This document shows positions 1-8,247 of a DNA stretch of 23,046 nt, in pieces (position 1 is the first letter of the stretch; each line of letters starts with the position of its first letter). The DNA is taken from NCBI GenBank assembly GCA_910579755.1, contig CAJTVB010000041.1:1-23046 (forward strand), read 5' to 3'. The stretch is from an uncultured Acetatifactor sp. (GTDB taxonomy: Bacteria > Bacillota > Clostridia > Lachnospirales > Lachnospiraceae). A program made the position numbers and the translations under genes. Under the pieces are notes generated by a model. That model saw only the letters and a program-made list of their open reading frames with translations, had not been told where the DNA came from and ran no database searches.

Positions 1-1
1 C

Positions 2-3000
2 CAAAGTGGCGTAATTTCTGGTAGTATGCCTAATTTTAGTATGCGAAGTATGAGTAAAATCGATACCATTGCCTTCCATGATCTGACCAGCCAGGATAGC
101 GGGTACTCTTATGCAAAGGCCCGGTACTGGGATGAAAACGGAAATGCGACGAATCTTACCGGCCTTTCTCTGCAGCAAAAAAGGGATTCGGATGGGCGGC
201 TCTATTATGTGCTGAAGCTTTCGGAGCCTGTGAATGCCAAGAAGTTCCAGTTTGGCCTTGCGCGCTATTCGGCAGCAGGAAGCATCACTATCTCCGAGGT
301 GTACTTCTACTATTATGATACTTTGATGGATGAGATCATGGGGCTCTATGCGGATGATCTTCACACGGTGCTGAGGGATGATGTGACCCAGGCTGTTATC
401 GATGCCCTGCGGGTGAAGATCAATACCATTGATCCGGTCAGCGGCGAATACCATCCGGACCGTCAGTTGCTGGAGCTGGAGCTGCAGACGGCGGAGGCTA
501 TACTGAATGATATTGGATTGAACCCTTCGGTAAGGATCCACAACGAAATCACCACCAATGATGCAGGGAGAGGCTTTGGCGGCCTGAATGCCTGGCAGCC
601 TCTGGGGATTTCCGCTGCCGCTCAGGAAGAAATCATGGTTTACGTGGGGCACAGCACGAAGAAGACAGGAGACGCCACGGATTTGGAGCTGATTGCCACT
701 CAATATCATTCCGAGTCCGGCGGTGTGAGCACTGTGGCTGCCCAGCTGAAGGTGGGACCTAACAAGATCACGGTTCCCAAGATTGGAAGCACCACGGGAG
801 TGGAATCCGGCGGCGCCCTGTACATTCAGAATAAGGGCAACGGTCTGAACGGCCAGTATGCGGTAAGAGTCAGCGGCGGGCAGCAGGTGCCTGCTCTCGA
901 CCTGTATCAGGTGACGGACGATGCAGAGCGGCTGGCCAGAGCGAAAAAATATGTGGAGGAGCTGGAGGCCCATGTAAGCGGCATGGCGGCATCCCACAGT
1001 CAGGTTCATGAGAATGGCGGGAACAGCCAGGTGAATTATGCTTATGACAGCCAGAACTGTATTTTGGGGGCTTCCGATATTCTCCTGGATACCATGATGC
1101 TTTCCCTGCCGGCGGAGCAGCTCCTGGCCGGTGCGGGAAGCGGCAGCGTGGAGCAGAAGGCGCAGACGATTCTGAATGCCATGAAATCCATGGAGGATAT
1201 GATGTATCTGTTCTACCAGCACAAGGGGTTGAACAACAGTGCGGCTGAAGCGCTGAACCAGGTTCCCAAGGGCCATTTGAACATCCGGTATCAGAGAATG
1301 TTTTCCGGCGCGTTTATGTATGCTGCCGGCAACCATATCGGAATTGAGTGGGGGTCTGCCCGGTTGACGGGAGCTTCATCGGTTGTGACAGACAGTAATG
1401 GGAAGTGGGTGAGCGGTTCCTATTTTGGATGGGGTATTGCCCACGAAATCGGACACTGCATCAACCAGGGAGCTTATGCCATAGCCGAGATCACCAACAA
1501 TTATTTTGCGGTGCTGGCCCAGGCCAGGGACAACAATGACAGCGTGCGCTTTAAATATGAGGAAGTATACAAAAAGGTAACGTCGGGTGCCAAAGGAATG
1601 GCTTCCAATGTGTTTACACAGCTTGGCATGTATTGGCAGCTTCATCTGGCATACGACAGCGGATACAATTACAAGACCTACGCGGACTATAATGAGCAGC
1701 TGGCAAACCTGTTCTTTGCCAGGGTAGATACCTATGCGAGAGATACCAAGAAGGCTCCTGCGCCGGGCGGTGTGGCGCTGACACTTTCCGGAGACAGAGA
1801 TCAGGATCTTATGCGCCTGTCCTGTGCAGCAGCCCAGAAAAATATTCTGGAATTTTTTGAACGCTGGGGGATGACTCCCAACGAGGATACCAAAAAGTAT
1901 GCGGCGCAGTTTCAACCGGAGACGCGGGCGATCTATTACGTATGTGACGATTCCAGGGTCTATACTCTGGAGAAGGGCACAGGAAGCGTGCTGGGTATCG
2001 ACGGGAACGTTGAGGCAGTGGGAACGGTTACGGCTCAGGTAAACAGCCAGAACCCCAATCAGATTGATTTTACGCTCAGTGCTCAGGGCATTTCTCAGGA
2101 AGAGGTGCTGGGATACGAGATCGTTAGATGCACCCGTTCCGGCGGTAAGGTGGAAAAACAGCCCGCAGGATTTACCACCAGCAATACCTTCAGCGATCAT
2201 TTGTATATGAACAACCGGGTGGTGTGGTATGAGATTACGGTGATCGACCAGTACCTGAATCGTTCGAAGATAAAGGAGACAGCACCTATTAAAATTGGGG
2301 ACGACGGAAGCCTGGATAAGTCCTTCTGGACTGTTGGCGTTTCGGGACTTACGGCAGTGGCTCAGAATCCGGGCCAGGGCACGGAGGAGCTTCCCTGTGA
2401 ACCCACGCCGGAGGATCCGGCCATAAAGCTGTTGGACAATGATCCCGCTACGGTATATACGGCGGCGGCAGATGATAACGCGGAAATTGTGGTGGAATTC
2501 AATCGGAATTACACCGTGTCCGGCTTTAGATATACTGCTGTGGCAGGTATCCCCGGAGACAGCTATGAGGTACAGGTACGTTCCGGCGGCGTTTGGTTTA
2601 AGGCGGCGGAGGGCAGCTTCGGACAGGGAGCATCGGATTCCGGTACCGTGCATTTCTTCAATAGTGCGGGGGATTATGTGACCGCCTATGAGGCAGATGC
2701 TTTGAAGCTGATCCTGAAGGCTGCGGGCGGAAAGCAGGTATCCATTGGAGAGCTGGATGTGCTGGGCGTTACCGGTGATAATGTGGAATTCGATTATACG
2801 GATGACAATAAGCCTGTGATTGGAACGCTTGGAGAGGCATTCCAGTATGGACAGAGTACGGATGACGTGATCCCGGCGGGATCGGTGGTGTTTACCGGAA
2901 CCTTTAAGGGAAATTCCGCTTACAATGTGGTGATTCTGTATGATCAGGCGGGAAATATCGTGGGAGGCACGGATGCCGCCGGAAGCTTAAAGGCCCAGCA

Positions 3001-3235
3001 GATCCTTTTGCAGAATGTTCCCGTGGAGGGGGATATTCCAAATGTGTACCAGGGCACCTGGATCTATTGGATCGAGCCCGGGCAGCAGGTGGATTTAACG
3101 GCCCTTGAAATGGTGCGTGCAGAGCTGTACCGGGTGGACAATGCTCAGACCAATCAGGGACAGAGGCTGGTGAGCGATTCCCTGTTTGCGGAGGTGCCGG
3201 AAGGTCTGCCTCAGATTACTCTGGGCGGCCAGTAA
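2..3235 (+). CDS. M60/enhancin-type (mucin-degrading) metallopeptidase, 5' end outside window
   Basis: The frame is open from base 2, before the first ATG at 26, so the N-terminus, including any signal peptide, lies outside the window. Numbering from Met at 26, the zinc-peptidase motif HEIGH is at about residues 473-477, with a Glu ten residues later (488). This fits the M60 pattern HEXXH(8-28)E. Residues about 10-95 look like the end of a beta-sandwich domain. Residues about 785-925 resemble a galactose-binding F5/8 type C domain, with a DNDPATVYT segment typical of that fold. M60 enzymes cleave O-glycosylated proteins such as mucins outside the cell. I see no LPXTG, dockerin or transmembrane anchor at the C-terminus. 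A membrane-anchored surface protein starts a dozen bases downstream and is probably co-transcribed. The family call is secure from the motif; the substrate is inferred. Confidence 0.85.
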   Translation, partial: QSGVISGSMPNFSMRSMSKIDTIAFHDLTSQDSGYSYAKARYWDENGNATNLTGLSLQQKRDSDGRLYYVLKLSEPVNAKKFQFGLARYSAAGSITISEVYFYYYDTLMDEIMGLYADDLHTVLRDDVTQAVIDALRVKINTIDPVSGEYHPDRQLLELELQTAEAILNDIGLNPSVRIHNEITTNDAGRGFGGLNAWQPLGISAAAQEEIMVYVGHSTKKTGDATDLELIATQYHSESGGVSTVAAQLKVGPNKITVPKIGSTTGVESGGALYIQNKGNGLNGQYAVRVSGGQQVPALDLYQVTDDAERLARAKKYVEELEAHVSGMAASHSQVHENGGNSQVNYAYDSQNCILGASDILLDTMMLSLPAEQLLAGAGSGSVEQKAQTILNAMKSMEDMMYLFYQHKGLNNSAAEALNQVPKGHLNIRYQRMFSGAFMYAAGNHIGIEWGSARLTGASSVVTDSNGKWVSGSYFGWGIAHEIGHCINQGAYAIAEITNNYFAVLAQARDNNDSVRFKYEEVYKKVTSGAKGMASNVFTQLGMYWQLHLAYDSGYNYKTYADYNEQLANLFFARVDTYARDTKKAPAPGGVALTLSGDRDQDLMRLSCAAAQKNILEFFERWGMTPNEDTKKYAAQFQPETRAIYYVCDDSRVYTLEKGTGSVLGIDGNVEAVGTVTAQVNSQNPNQIDFTLSAQGISQEEVLGYEIVRCTRSGGKVEKQPAGFTTSNTFSDHLYMNNRVVWYEITVIDQYLNRSKIKETAPIKIGDDGSLDKSFWTVGVSGLTAVAQNPGQGTEELPCEPTPEDPAIKLLDNDPATVYTAAADDNAEIVVEFNRNYTVSGFRYTAVAGIPGDSYEVQVRSGGVWFKAAEGSFGQGASDSGTVHFFNSAGDYVTAYEADALKLILKAAGGKQVSIGELDVLGVTGDNVEFDYTDDNKPVIGTLGEAFQYGQSTDDVIPAGSVVFTGTFKGNSAYNVVILYDQAGNIVGGTDAAGSLKAQQILLQNVPVEGDIPNVYQGTWIYWIEPGQQVDLTALEMVRAELYRVDNAQTNQGQRLVSDSLFAEVPEGLPQITLGGQ

Positions 3236-3256
3236 AAATGAGGGAAAATGAGAAAC

Positions 3257-4285
3257 ATGAGGGTTAACTTATTAAAATGGTTTGGAGCCATGCTTTTTCT
3301 GGCGCTTCTTTTGCCCATGCAGGTCCAGGCGGAGGCCGGCGACGGCTTCCGCCTGGATGAACAGGGTGCAGTAACGGTGGTATCCGAGCATGCGGCCAAG
3401 GAAAGGATTTCTTCTCTGACGTTCAGCTTGTTTGTGGAGGCAGAAGGCGCAGAAAAGGTGGAGTTTAGTTTTAATCAGAGCAGTGCAAAGATACTGGAAT
3501 TTCGTTATGACAGGGAGCAAAAGGAATTAAAGATCTATGTGTCGGGAACAGAAGCGCTTTTCGGGGCTTCGGAGGATTCTCTCGCAGTGGGACAAATCAG
3601 TGTCCTGGACGGAAATGGAAATGCAGTGGCCGCCGATGTGAGCGTGGTGGAAGGCTCTCTCAAGTATGTGTACGGCGCAGAGCAGAGAACGATGGAAGAT
3701 GTGGATATGCCGGGGACGGTAAGACTTGGCGGGGGAACGCCTCAGGCGACGCCTACGCCCACACCTGCACCATCTCCTACACCGACTCCTGCGCCTGCGC
3801 CGGGGAATACGCAGACGCCTCAGCCAACGCCGCCTCAGGTAACTCCTACACCTCAGCCGTCCGTGCCGCAGGCCACACCCACGCCCCAGCCGCCCGCGCC
3901 TCAGATGACTCCTACACCTGCACCCACGCCTCAGGCCACATCTACACCCAGGCCATCCCAGTCCGCCGGTCGTACGCCCGGGCCCTCCCGTGAGCCGGAA
4001 CCGACGGATTCTGTAGAGAGCCCGTCTCCCCGGCCGGAGGAGTCGCAGGAACCGGAGAGCAGTCCTGGGCTGAGCCCATCAGAGGATGAAGAGGACGATA
4101 TTATTTTTTCCTGGTCCCAGGATGAGGACGAGAAAAAGGACGGCGATGAGCCGTTCGGGAAGATTGATCTGGTATTTGTGACAGCCATCGGAGCAATTCT
4201 TTTGTTTGCCGGAGTAGTGGCCATGGCGGTGGTGATTTTAAAGAAGAAACCCGGCGCTCCTCAGGATCAGGATTCTCTCTGGTAA
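3257..4285 (+). CDS. Membrane-anchored surface protein: cohesin-like domain, Pro/Thr-rich stalk, C-terminal TM
   Basis: Starts at 3248 and 3257 are both possible. I prefer 3257 because the ribosome-binding sequence agggaaa (3241-3247) is too close to 3248. Layout: a signal peptide (MRVNLLKW, then a hydrophobic stretch ending near VQAEA), a beta-rich domain of about 120 residues resembling cohesin or carbohydrate-binding folds, about 80 residues of TPTP/APAP/PQ repeats, an acidic segment, one hydrophobic helix near the end and a KKK stop-transfer tail. The topology is therefore an outside domain on a long stalk with a very short cytoplasmic tail. It lies 12-21 bases after the M60 peptidase stop, so the two probably share an operon. 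The domain may hold the peptidase or another partner at the cell surface, but this is inferred. The 3' end overlaps the end of aroA on the other strand by 19 bases. Confidence 0.75.
   Translation: MRVNLLKWFGAMLFLALLLPMQVQAEAGDGFRLDEQGAVTVVSEHAAKERISSLTFSLFVEAEGAEKVEFSFNQSSAKILEFRYDREQKELKIYVSGTEALFGASEDSLAVGQISVLDGNGNAVAADVSVVEGSLKYVYGAEQRTMEDVDMPGTVRLGGGTPQATPTPTPAPSPTPTPAPAPGNTQTPQPTPPQVTPTPQPSVPQATPTPQPPAPQMTPTPAPTPQATSTPRPSQSAGRTPGPSREPEPTDSVESPSPRPEESQEPESSPGLSPSEDEEDDIIFSWSQDEDEKKDGDEPFGKIDLVFVTAIGAILLFAGVVAMAVVILKKKPGAPQDQDSLW
3739..3960 (+). repeat. Degenerate Pro/Thr-rich coding repeat (stalk)
   Basis: The DNA repeats units such as ccta-cacct-cagcc and acgcc-tcagg, encoding PTPTP, PAPAP, PQxTP and similar short motifs. 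It forms the stalk of the anchored surface protein. Repeats of this kind often change length between strains by slippage. Here the units are imperfect and all in frame. Confidence 0.75.
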
Positions 4286-5613
4286 GCGGGACAGAGGGTT
4301 GTAATCACTTGATCCAGAACCTGAAAATAGTTTTCGAAGGTTTTGCGGCAGCAATCCGGGTCATGAATGACAATGCCCCTGCTCCTTAACCCTGTCAGGG
4401 AAAAGCCCATGGCCATGCGGTGGTCATTGTAGGTTTCCACCAGGGAGGGGGCGGGGAGTCCCGGATAAACAGTGATGCCTGATGAATGCTCTTCGCAGCG
4501 GATTCCCATTTTAGACAGCTCTGCCACAATGGCCCGAATCCGGTCACTTTCCTGAAAACGAATGTGGCTGACTCCGGTAATGGTGGTGGGGCTGTCTGCG
4601 AATGGGGCAAGAGCCGCCAGAGTAATAGCCTGGTCTGAGCAGGCAGACATATCTACAGTTACGCCCTGGAAATGTCCTTCTGCCGGGGGGGACAGCACAA
4701 TGCCCCTTTCGGTATCCTTGGCGCAGCACCCCATTTTTTCTAATATATCTATAAATTTCACATCTCCCTGAAGAGAATCGTAATGAACATGCTCCACTAA
4801 AACCGGTACATTCAGCAGAGGACAGCAGGCGTAAAAGTAGCAGGCTGCCGAAACATCCGGTTCAATCCGGTAATCCTGGGGCCGATAATGCTGTCCGGCT
4901 TTTGTGAGAAAGGTATTGGGAGATTTCCTTTGAACCTTTACGCCGAACTGTTCCATCATTTGCAGAGTCATATCAATGTAGGCCATTCCGTGGCTTCCGC
5001 TGACACAGGTGGTGAAATTCTGCTTCGACAGGCAGGAGGCAATCAGCAACGCGCTGAGAAACTGGCTGCTGCTGTCAATGTTTACGGTGATTTTGTCCGC
5101 AGCAAAGCCGCAGCTGTGGAGTGTGAAGGGAAAATATCCGGTGTTTTCCGAGTCGTATTCGATCCGGCATCCAAGCTTCTCCAGAGAGTCCAGCAGCGGG
5201 GCCATGGGCCGTCTGCGCATCTGCTCCGAAGCATCCATGTGATAGATGCCTTCTGACACACCCAGATAGGCGGTGAGAAAGCGGGCGGCAGTTCCGGCGC
5301 TGCCCACGTACTGGCGTGCCTCCCTGCGAGGAACAATACCACCCAGCCCGTTTACCGTGATCCTGCGGTTTTCCTCATCTGCGAAGGCCTCAAAGCCCAG
5401 ATCCTGGATACATTTCAAAAAGTGTCTGGAGTCGTCAGAAAAAAGAGCCCCCTCCAGCACTGACCGGCCCTCAGCCAGGGTGGCCAGCAACAGCGCCCGG
5501 TTAGTAATGCTTTTGGACCCGGGCACAGAGACTATAAGCGGGAGGCGGCTTTTTGGATTGCTTTTGGATAGAATATCGTAGATACAGGGAACGGAATATG
5601 TTTCTGGGTTCAT
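4267..5613 (-). CDS. aroA: 3-phosphoshikimate 1-carboxyvinyltransferase (EPSP synthase)
   Basis: Joins shikimate 3-phosphate and phosphoenolpyruvate to form EPSP, the sixth step towards chorismate, in the cytoplasm. I start it at 5613 because aaagggg lies just upstream at good spacing; the frame is open further up to 5724 but that part overlaps the previous gene. This gives 448 residues, close to the usual 420-450. Visible motifs are PGSKSITNRA (31-40, with the catalytic-site Lys34), SAGTAAR, RRRPMAPLLDSL, EPDVSAACYF, QESDRI (354-359), NDHRMAMGF and CRKTFENYF. The family's usual Lys in the KE(S/T)DR motif is Gln354 here. The gene is the second of a two-gene unit, 79 bases after a tocopherol-cyclase-like gene. 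No other aro genes are in the window. Confidence 0.93.
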   Translation of the reverse strand: MNPETYSVPCIYDILSKSNPKSRLPLIVSVPGSKSITNRALLLATLAEGRSVLEGALFSDDSRHFLKCIQDLGFEAFADEENRRITVNGLGGIVPRREARQYVGSAGTAARFLTAYLGVSEGIYHMDASEQMRRRPMAPLLDSLEKLGCRIEYDSENTGYFPFTLHSCGFAADKITVNIDSSSQFLSALLIASCLSKQNFTTCVSGSHGMAYIDMTLQMMEQFGVKVQRKSPNTFLTKAGQHYRPQDYRIEPDVSAACYFYACCPLLNVPVLVEHVHYDSLQGDVKFIDILEKMGCCAKDTERGIVLSPPAEGHFQGVTVDMSACSDQAITLAALAPFADSPTTITGVSHIRFQESDRIRAIVAELSKMGIRCEEHSSGITVYPGLPAPSLVETYNDHRMAMGFSLTGLRSRGIVIHDPDCCRKTFENYFQVLDQVITTLCPAYQRES

Positions 5614-5692
5614 AATAATCCCCTTTCGCGGGCTTTTGAGGGCGTCGGGCAAATCCTTGTACATCAGCCGAAGGACCTGAGAAAGCGTTGAA

Positions 5693-6835
5693 TTAATCAG
5701 CGCTTCTTTGGCCCCGATAGGCACACAGCATATTTTCCATATGAAGGGTATCCAACAGCTCTCTGCCCCCTGGAGTCCGTCGGAAAATCTGTACGGTTCC
5801 TGTGCCGCATCCCCCGGATAAAAGGGGATTCCGGGGTTTTATGCCGTCGGGATTTTCGTACAGCAGGGGCATCATCTGCTCTTTGACGCAATTGCCGGAG
5901 ATCTTGATTACGGCATTGCGATTTCTTGCGGTAATATGCCAGATATAACGCTTGTTTGTCTCTTTTGTTTCCCATTTGCACCGGGAGAGCAGAAACGGCC
6001 TGGGGATCCCGAACTCATAATCTTCACCCGTATAGGTAAGCTGGATCATCAGCTTATGCCGCAGCGGGATAAACAGGAATCTGGGACAGCATCCGGACAC
6101 GGCCAGCACGGAGCTTCGCAGCTCCTTTCCCGTGCGTTCGCTGGTAAGCCTGCAGGAGGCCAGCTGCACCCATGGGCGGTTAAAGCTTCGGCCCCAATGC
6201 TTGTCGGCATAGCCGTAGCTGGTGTCAGGAGAAACCTGATAGACGGTTCCGTCCAGGGTAACGGTCCCCTTGAAAAAGCTTCGTATTCCCTCTCCGTGCC
6301 AGTAGCTGTCCAGGGCGTTAAGAGCCTGAAAAAATCGACCTGCCAGCAGGCCCGTATGGCAGGAGACCATCTTGCTGACTTCCAGGTCCCATTCCATGGA
6401 TCCGGCATTTGTCATGAGAGAGCGGTGTCTGGCTTCCTGCCATGACACATCGATATATCCGCTCAGCCGGCTTTCGCTGTAAAGGCAGTCCTCCACCTGC
6501 ATGGTAAGCGGGCTCTGAGTGGTCTTCAGAGAAGAGACGGGATAAAAAGCATGGAGCTGTTTTCCGCCTTTTCCCTGAGCATTCGGGTAGACACCGGCCT
6601 TGATCATTACATAGGAAGGCCGCAGCCCTCTTTTTTTGAAATAGGGATGCTGTCCCAGAATGGGCTGATCGCAGCCCAGCCCTGGGTTTATGCAGAAAAA
6701 TTCCACAAAAAAAGTGCGTTGTTCTCCGGTCTCGGGCTGTATTCCCGAGAAGGAATGCCACCAGCGCATATAACCTCTGCGCGCCAGAGAGCCGGTCAAC
6801 ATATGTGCATTTCTTGCCAAATCCGACAAATTCAT
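5693..6835 (-). CDS. Tocopherol-cyclase-like protein (calycin/AttH-CrtC-type fold)
   Basis: I start it at 6835, where aaaggag lies 12 bases upstream. An earlier Met at 6940 falls on the promoter and is unlikely. The product has 380 residues and no signal peptide. The segments WWHSFSGIQPETGE near the N-terminus, WDLEVSKM in the middle, and YADKHWGRSFNRPWVQLAS further on match the pattern of plant and cyanobacterial tocopherol cyclases, which have a conserved WG...FP..W segment. An anaerobic Firmicute is not expected to make tocopherol, so the real substrate is unknown. It is the first gene of an operon with aroA, which could hint at a product derived from chorismate, but neighbourhood alone does not prove that. 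The family call comes from recalled motifs and was not searched. Confidence 0.6.
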   Translation of the reverse strand: MNLSDLARNAHMLTGSLARRGYMRWWHSFSGIQPETGEQRTFFVEFFCINPGLGCDQPILGQHPYFKKRGLRPSYVMIKAGVYPNAQGKGGKQLHAFYPVSSLKTTQSPLTMQVEDCLYSESRLSGYIDVSWQEARHRSLMTNAGSMEWDLEVSKMVSCHTGLLAGRFFQALNALDSYWHGEGIRSFFKGTVTLDGTVYQVSPDTSYGYADKHWGRSFNRPWVQLASCRLTSERTGKELRSSVLAVSGCCPRFLFIPLRHKLMIQLTYTGEDYEFGIPRPFLLSRCKWETKETNKRYIWHITARNRNAVIKISGNCVKEQMMPLLYENPDGIKPRNPLLSGGCGTGTVQIFRRTPGGRELLDTLHMENMLCAYRGQRSAD

Positions 6836-6911
6836 TCGGTATATTAACTCCTTTGTAAAAGGCGAATCGGAAGCATATCTATTACTGCCAACATTTCGTA
6901 TCATTTTTCCT

Positions 6912-6940
6912 ATTATAATACTATATGTTGTGAATGACAA
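6912..6940 (-). promoter_or_regulatory. Sigma-A promoter of the tocopherol-cyclase-like gene and aroA
   Basis: On the minus strand, TTGTCA (6935-6940) and TATAAT (6912-6917) are separated by exactly 17 bases. This is a near-consensus housekeeping promoter. Transcription would start near 6905, giving a leader of about 70 bases before the ATG at 6835. Confidence 0.8.
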
Positions 6941-7094
6941 TAGTGTCGGGGGATTTTTTTTAGGAAAATGCTATTGTAATTGCGAATTTTTATGAACTGG
7001 GTCATAAGATGCGGTTTTTGAAGAGAGGATTGAGAAACGCCGGAGTCCTGTATTCCGATTAATGAAAAAAACTCTGAAAGAATATGAAAAAAGC

Positions 7095-7123
7095 TTGACT
7101 TTTGGTTCAAAATAAGTTAGCAT
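7095..7123 (+). promoter_or_regulatory. Probable promoter of tRNA-Arg
   Basis: TTGACT (7095-7100), a 17-base spacer, then TAGCAT (7118-7123). The -35 is strong and the -10 weak. A start near 7130 lies about 30 bases before the tRNA. Confidence 0.5.
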
Positions 7124-7159
7124 ATACAGTGTTGCAGGGATATTTGCAATGTTGTGTAT

Positions 7160-7233
7160 GTGCGTTTAGCTCAGCTGGATAGAGCGTTTGGCTACGGACC
7201 AAAAGGTCGGGGGTTCGAATCCTCTAACGCACG
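7160..7233 (+). tRNA. tRNA-Arg (anticodon ACG)
   Basis: The 74 bases fold into a complete cloverleaf. The acceptor stem is GTGCGTT (7160-7166) paired with AACGCAC (7226-7232). The D stem is GCTC/GAGC, and the anticodon stem is TTTGG/CCAAA around the loop CTACGGA. The T stem has a TTCGAAT loop, and the discriminator is G. The anticodon ACG (7194-7196) reads CGN arginine codons after conversion of A34 to inosine. The 3' CCA is not encoded. It is a single tRNA gene with its own promoter and terminator. Confidence 0.95.
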
Positions 7234-7239
7234 TAAAGA

Positions 7240-7277
7240 AAAACGGAAGTGCAAAGAGATGAGCACTTCCGTTTTCT
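7240..7277 (+). terminator. Rho-independent terminator after tRNA-Arg
   Basis: AAAACGGAAGTGC (7240-7252) pairs perfectly with GCACTTCCGTTTT (7263-7275) around a 10-base loop. The T-rich end of the stem supplies the U tract. It lies seven bases after the tRNA. Confidence 0.9.
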
Positions 7278-7341
7278 GCATTAAGAAGCTATGCGGTATT
7301 ATGAAACCGGCCTGAAGAATGCCGGATCGGCGGGGAAAGCT

Positions 7342-7608
7342 ATGGATCAGGGTAAGGATAGTATCCGGTTTTGCAGAAGATGTCTCACCAGAGAATTGGC
7401 TGACAGGGAAGAGACATACAAAAATTTGTGGGAATATATTGATAATCTGGATGCGGATATTAAGGCGTCGGAGGAACTGTATCAGCAGCGGCTGGACATC
7501 TGCAGAAAATGCGATTTGCTGTTGGAGGCAATGTGCAGAAGCTGCGGATGCTATGTGGAGCTTCGTGCGGCAGTGGAAAGAAACGGTTGTCCCTGTAAAA
7601 AATGGTAG
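7342..7608 (+). CDS. DUF6171-type cysteine-rich small protein
   Basis: The frame opens at 7291, but I prefer the ATG at 7342, which puts the first Cys pair about 11 residues in, as I recall for this family. The 88-residue product has nine cysteines: a CRRC pair near the N-terminus, then CRKC, CRSCGC and a final CPC. This spacing suggests metal binding, probably one or two zinc sites. An acidic helical segment (NLWEYIDNLDADIK...) lies between the Cys groups. The function is unknown. It ends 13 bases before the HAAS-domain gene, so the two form a unit. The family name comes from recalled sequence patterns. Confidence 0.7.
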   Translation: MDQGKDSIRFCRRCLTRELADREETYKNLWEYIDNLDADIKASEELYQQRLDICRKCDLLLEAMCRSCGCYVELRAAVERNGCPCKKW

Positions 7609-7621
7609 AAAGAGGACTGTG

Positions 7622-8071
7622 ATGACGAAACAGGAATTTATAGACAGATTGCGGGCCGCATTGAACGGGAGAGTGGCGGAGCATGTGCTGTCGGATACGA
7701 TCAGATATTATGATGATTATATTGATACAGAAATGCACGGTGGGAAGAGTGAGGAAGAGGTGATGGCATCTCTGGGAGATCCCAGGCTTCTGGCGAAAAC
7801 CATTGCTGAGACGAAGGGGGGAGCGGATGCTCGCTTTTCAGAACGGCAGGAGGGCGGTTCTTTTCAGGAGGATGCTGTTCGGAACCGTTGGGAAGGCGCA
7901 AGACCCTCGGCTGTCAGAATTCCGGTATGGGTCTGGCTGATTATTTTTCTGCTGGTGGCAGTGTTGATACTGAGTGCTGTATTTTCTGTGATTTCATTTT
8001 TGCTTCCGGTACTGATCCCAATTTTGGTGATTGTGTTTCTGGTGAAGCTTTTTCGGGATTGGATGAATTGA
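7622..8071 (+). CDS. HAAS-domain (DUF1700) membrane protein
   Basis: Starts at the ATG at 7622, six bases after agagg; an in-frame GTG directly before it is less likely. The 149-residue product begins with a HAAS-type helical domain (residues 1-65: MTKQEFIDRL, IRYYDDYIDTEMHGGKSEEEV, LGDPRLLAKTIAE). A polar linker follows, then two or three hydrophobic helices from about 102 to 143. Related proteins often sit beside PadR-type regulators and help signal at the membrane. No PadR gene is present here; the neighbour is the DUF6171 gene. The molecular role is unknown. Confidence 0.8.
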   Translation: MTKQEFIDRLRAALNGRVAEHVLSDTIRYYDDYIDTEMHGGKSEEEVMASLGDPRLLAKTIAETKGGADARFSERQEGGSFQEDAVRNRWEGARPSAVRIPVWVWLIIFLLVAVLILSAVFSVISFLLPVLIPILVIVFLVKLFRDWMN

Positions 8072-8133
8072 CCCCTGCATTGGCACCCCTCACGCTTACG
8101 CGCTCTTTACGTCTGTATGCAGACAAACCGTTG

Positions 8134-8143
8134 GGCTGCAGCC
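8134..8143. repeat. 10-bp perfect palindrome GGCTGCAGCC
   Basis: A short perfect palindrome in the 406-bp gap after the HAAS gene. A small hairpin, GTCTG-tatg-CAGAC, lies at 8111-8124. Neither has a T tract. Otherwise I see nothing coding in 8072-8204. Confidence 0.4.
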
Positions 8144-8204
8144 GCGCAGATGGGAATATTTCGTATAAAAGAATGAATAGCCGGTATATAAGCCGCCTAT
8201 AAGT

Positions 8205-8238
8205 TTATGAGCCATCGGAGGGGACCGATGGCTCATAA
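8205..8238. repeat. 14-bp perfect inverted repeat (hairpin)
   Basis: TTATGAGCCATCGG (8205-8218) and CCGATGGCTCATAA (8225-8238) are perfectly complementary around the loop agggga. The stem is strong enough to stop or stabilise RNA, but no T tract follows on either strand. It may end HAAS-operon transcripts, protect an RNA end or bind a protein. Confidence 0.65.
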
Positions 8239-8247
8239 TGAGGGGAG

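Noticed and set aside
1376..2653. 425-codon open frame on the minus strand inside the M60 gene
   Set aside because: It lies wholly antisense to a gene with a clear motif and domain order; its translation has no recognisable domain and no proper ribosome-binding site. GC-rich third positions produce such frames.
3739..3960. CRISPR-like or tandem DNA repeat
   Set aside because: The repeats are short, imperfect and in frame within a Pro/Thr-rich coding stalk; there are no unique spacers of equal length.
5614..5724. N-terminal extension of aroA
   Set aside because: It overlaps the end of the previous gene, and a good ribosome-binding site lies directly before the ATG at 5613.
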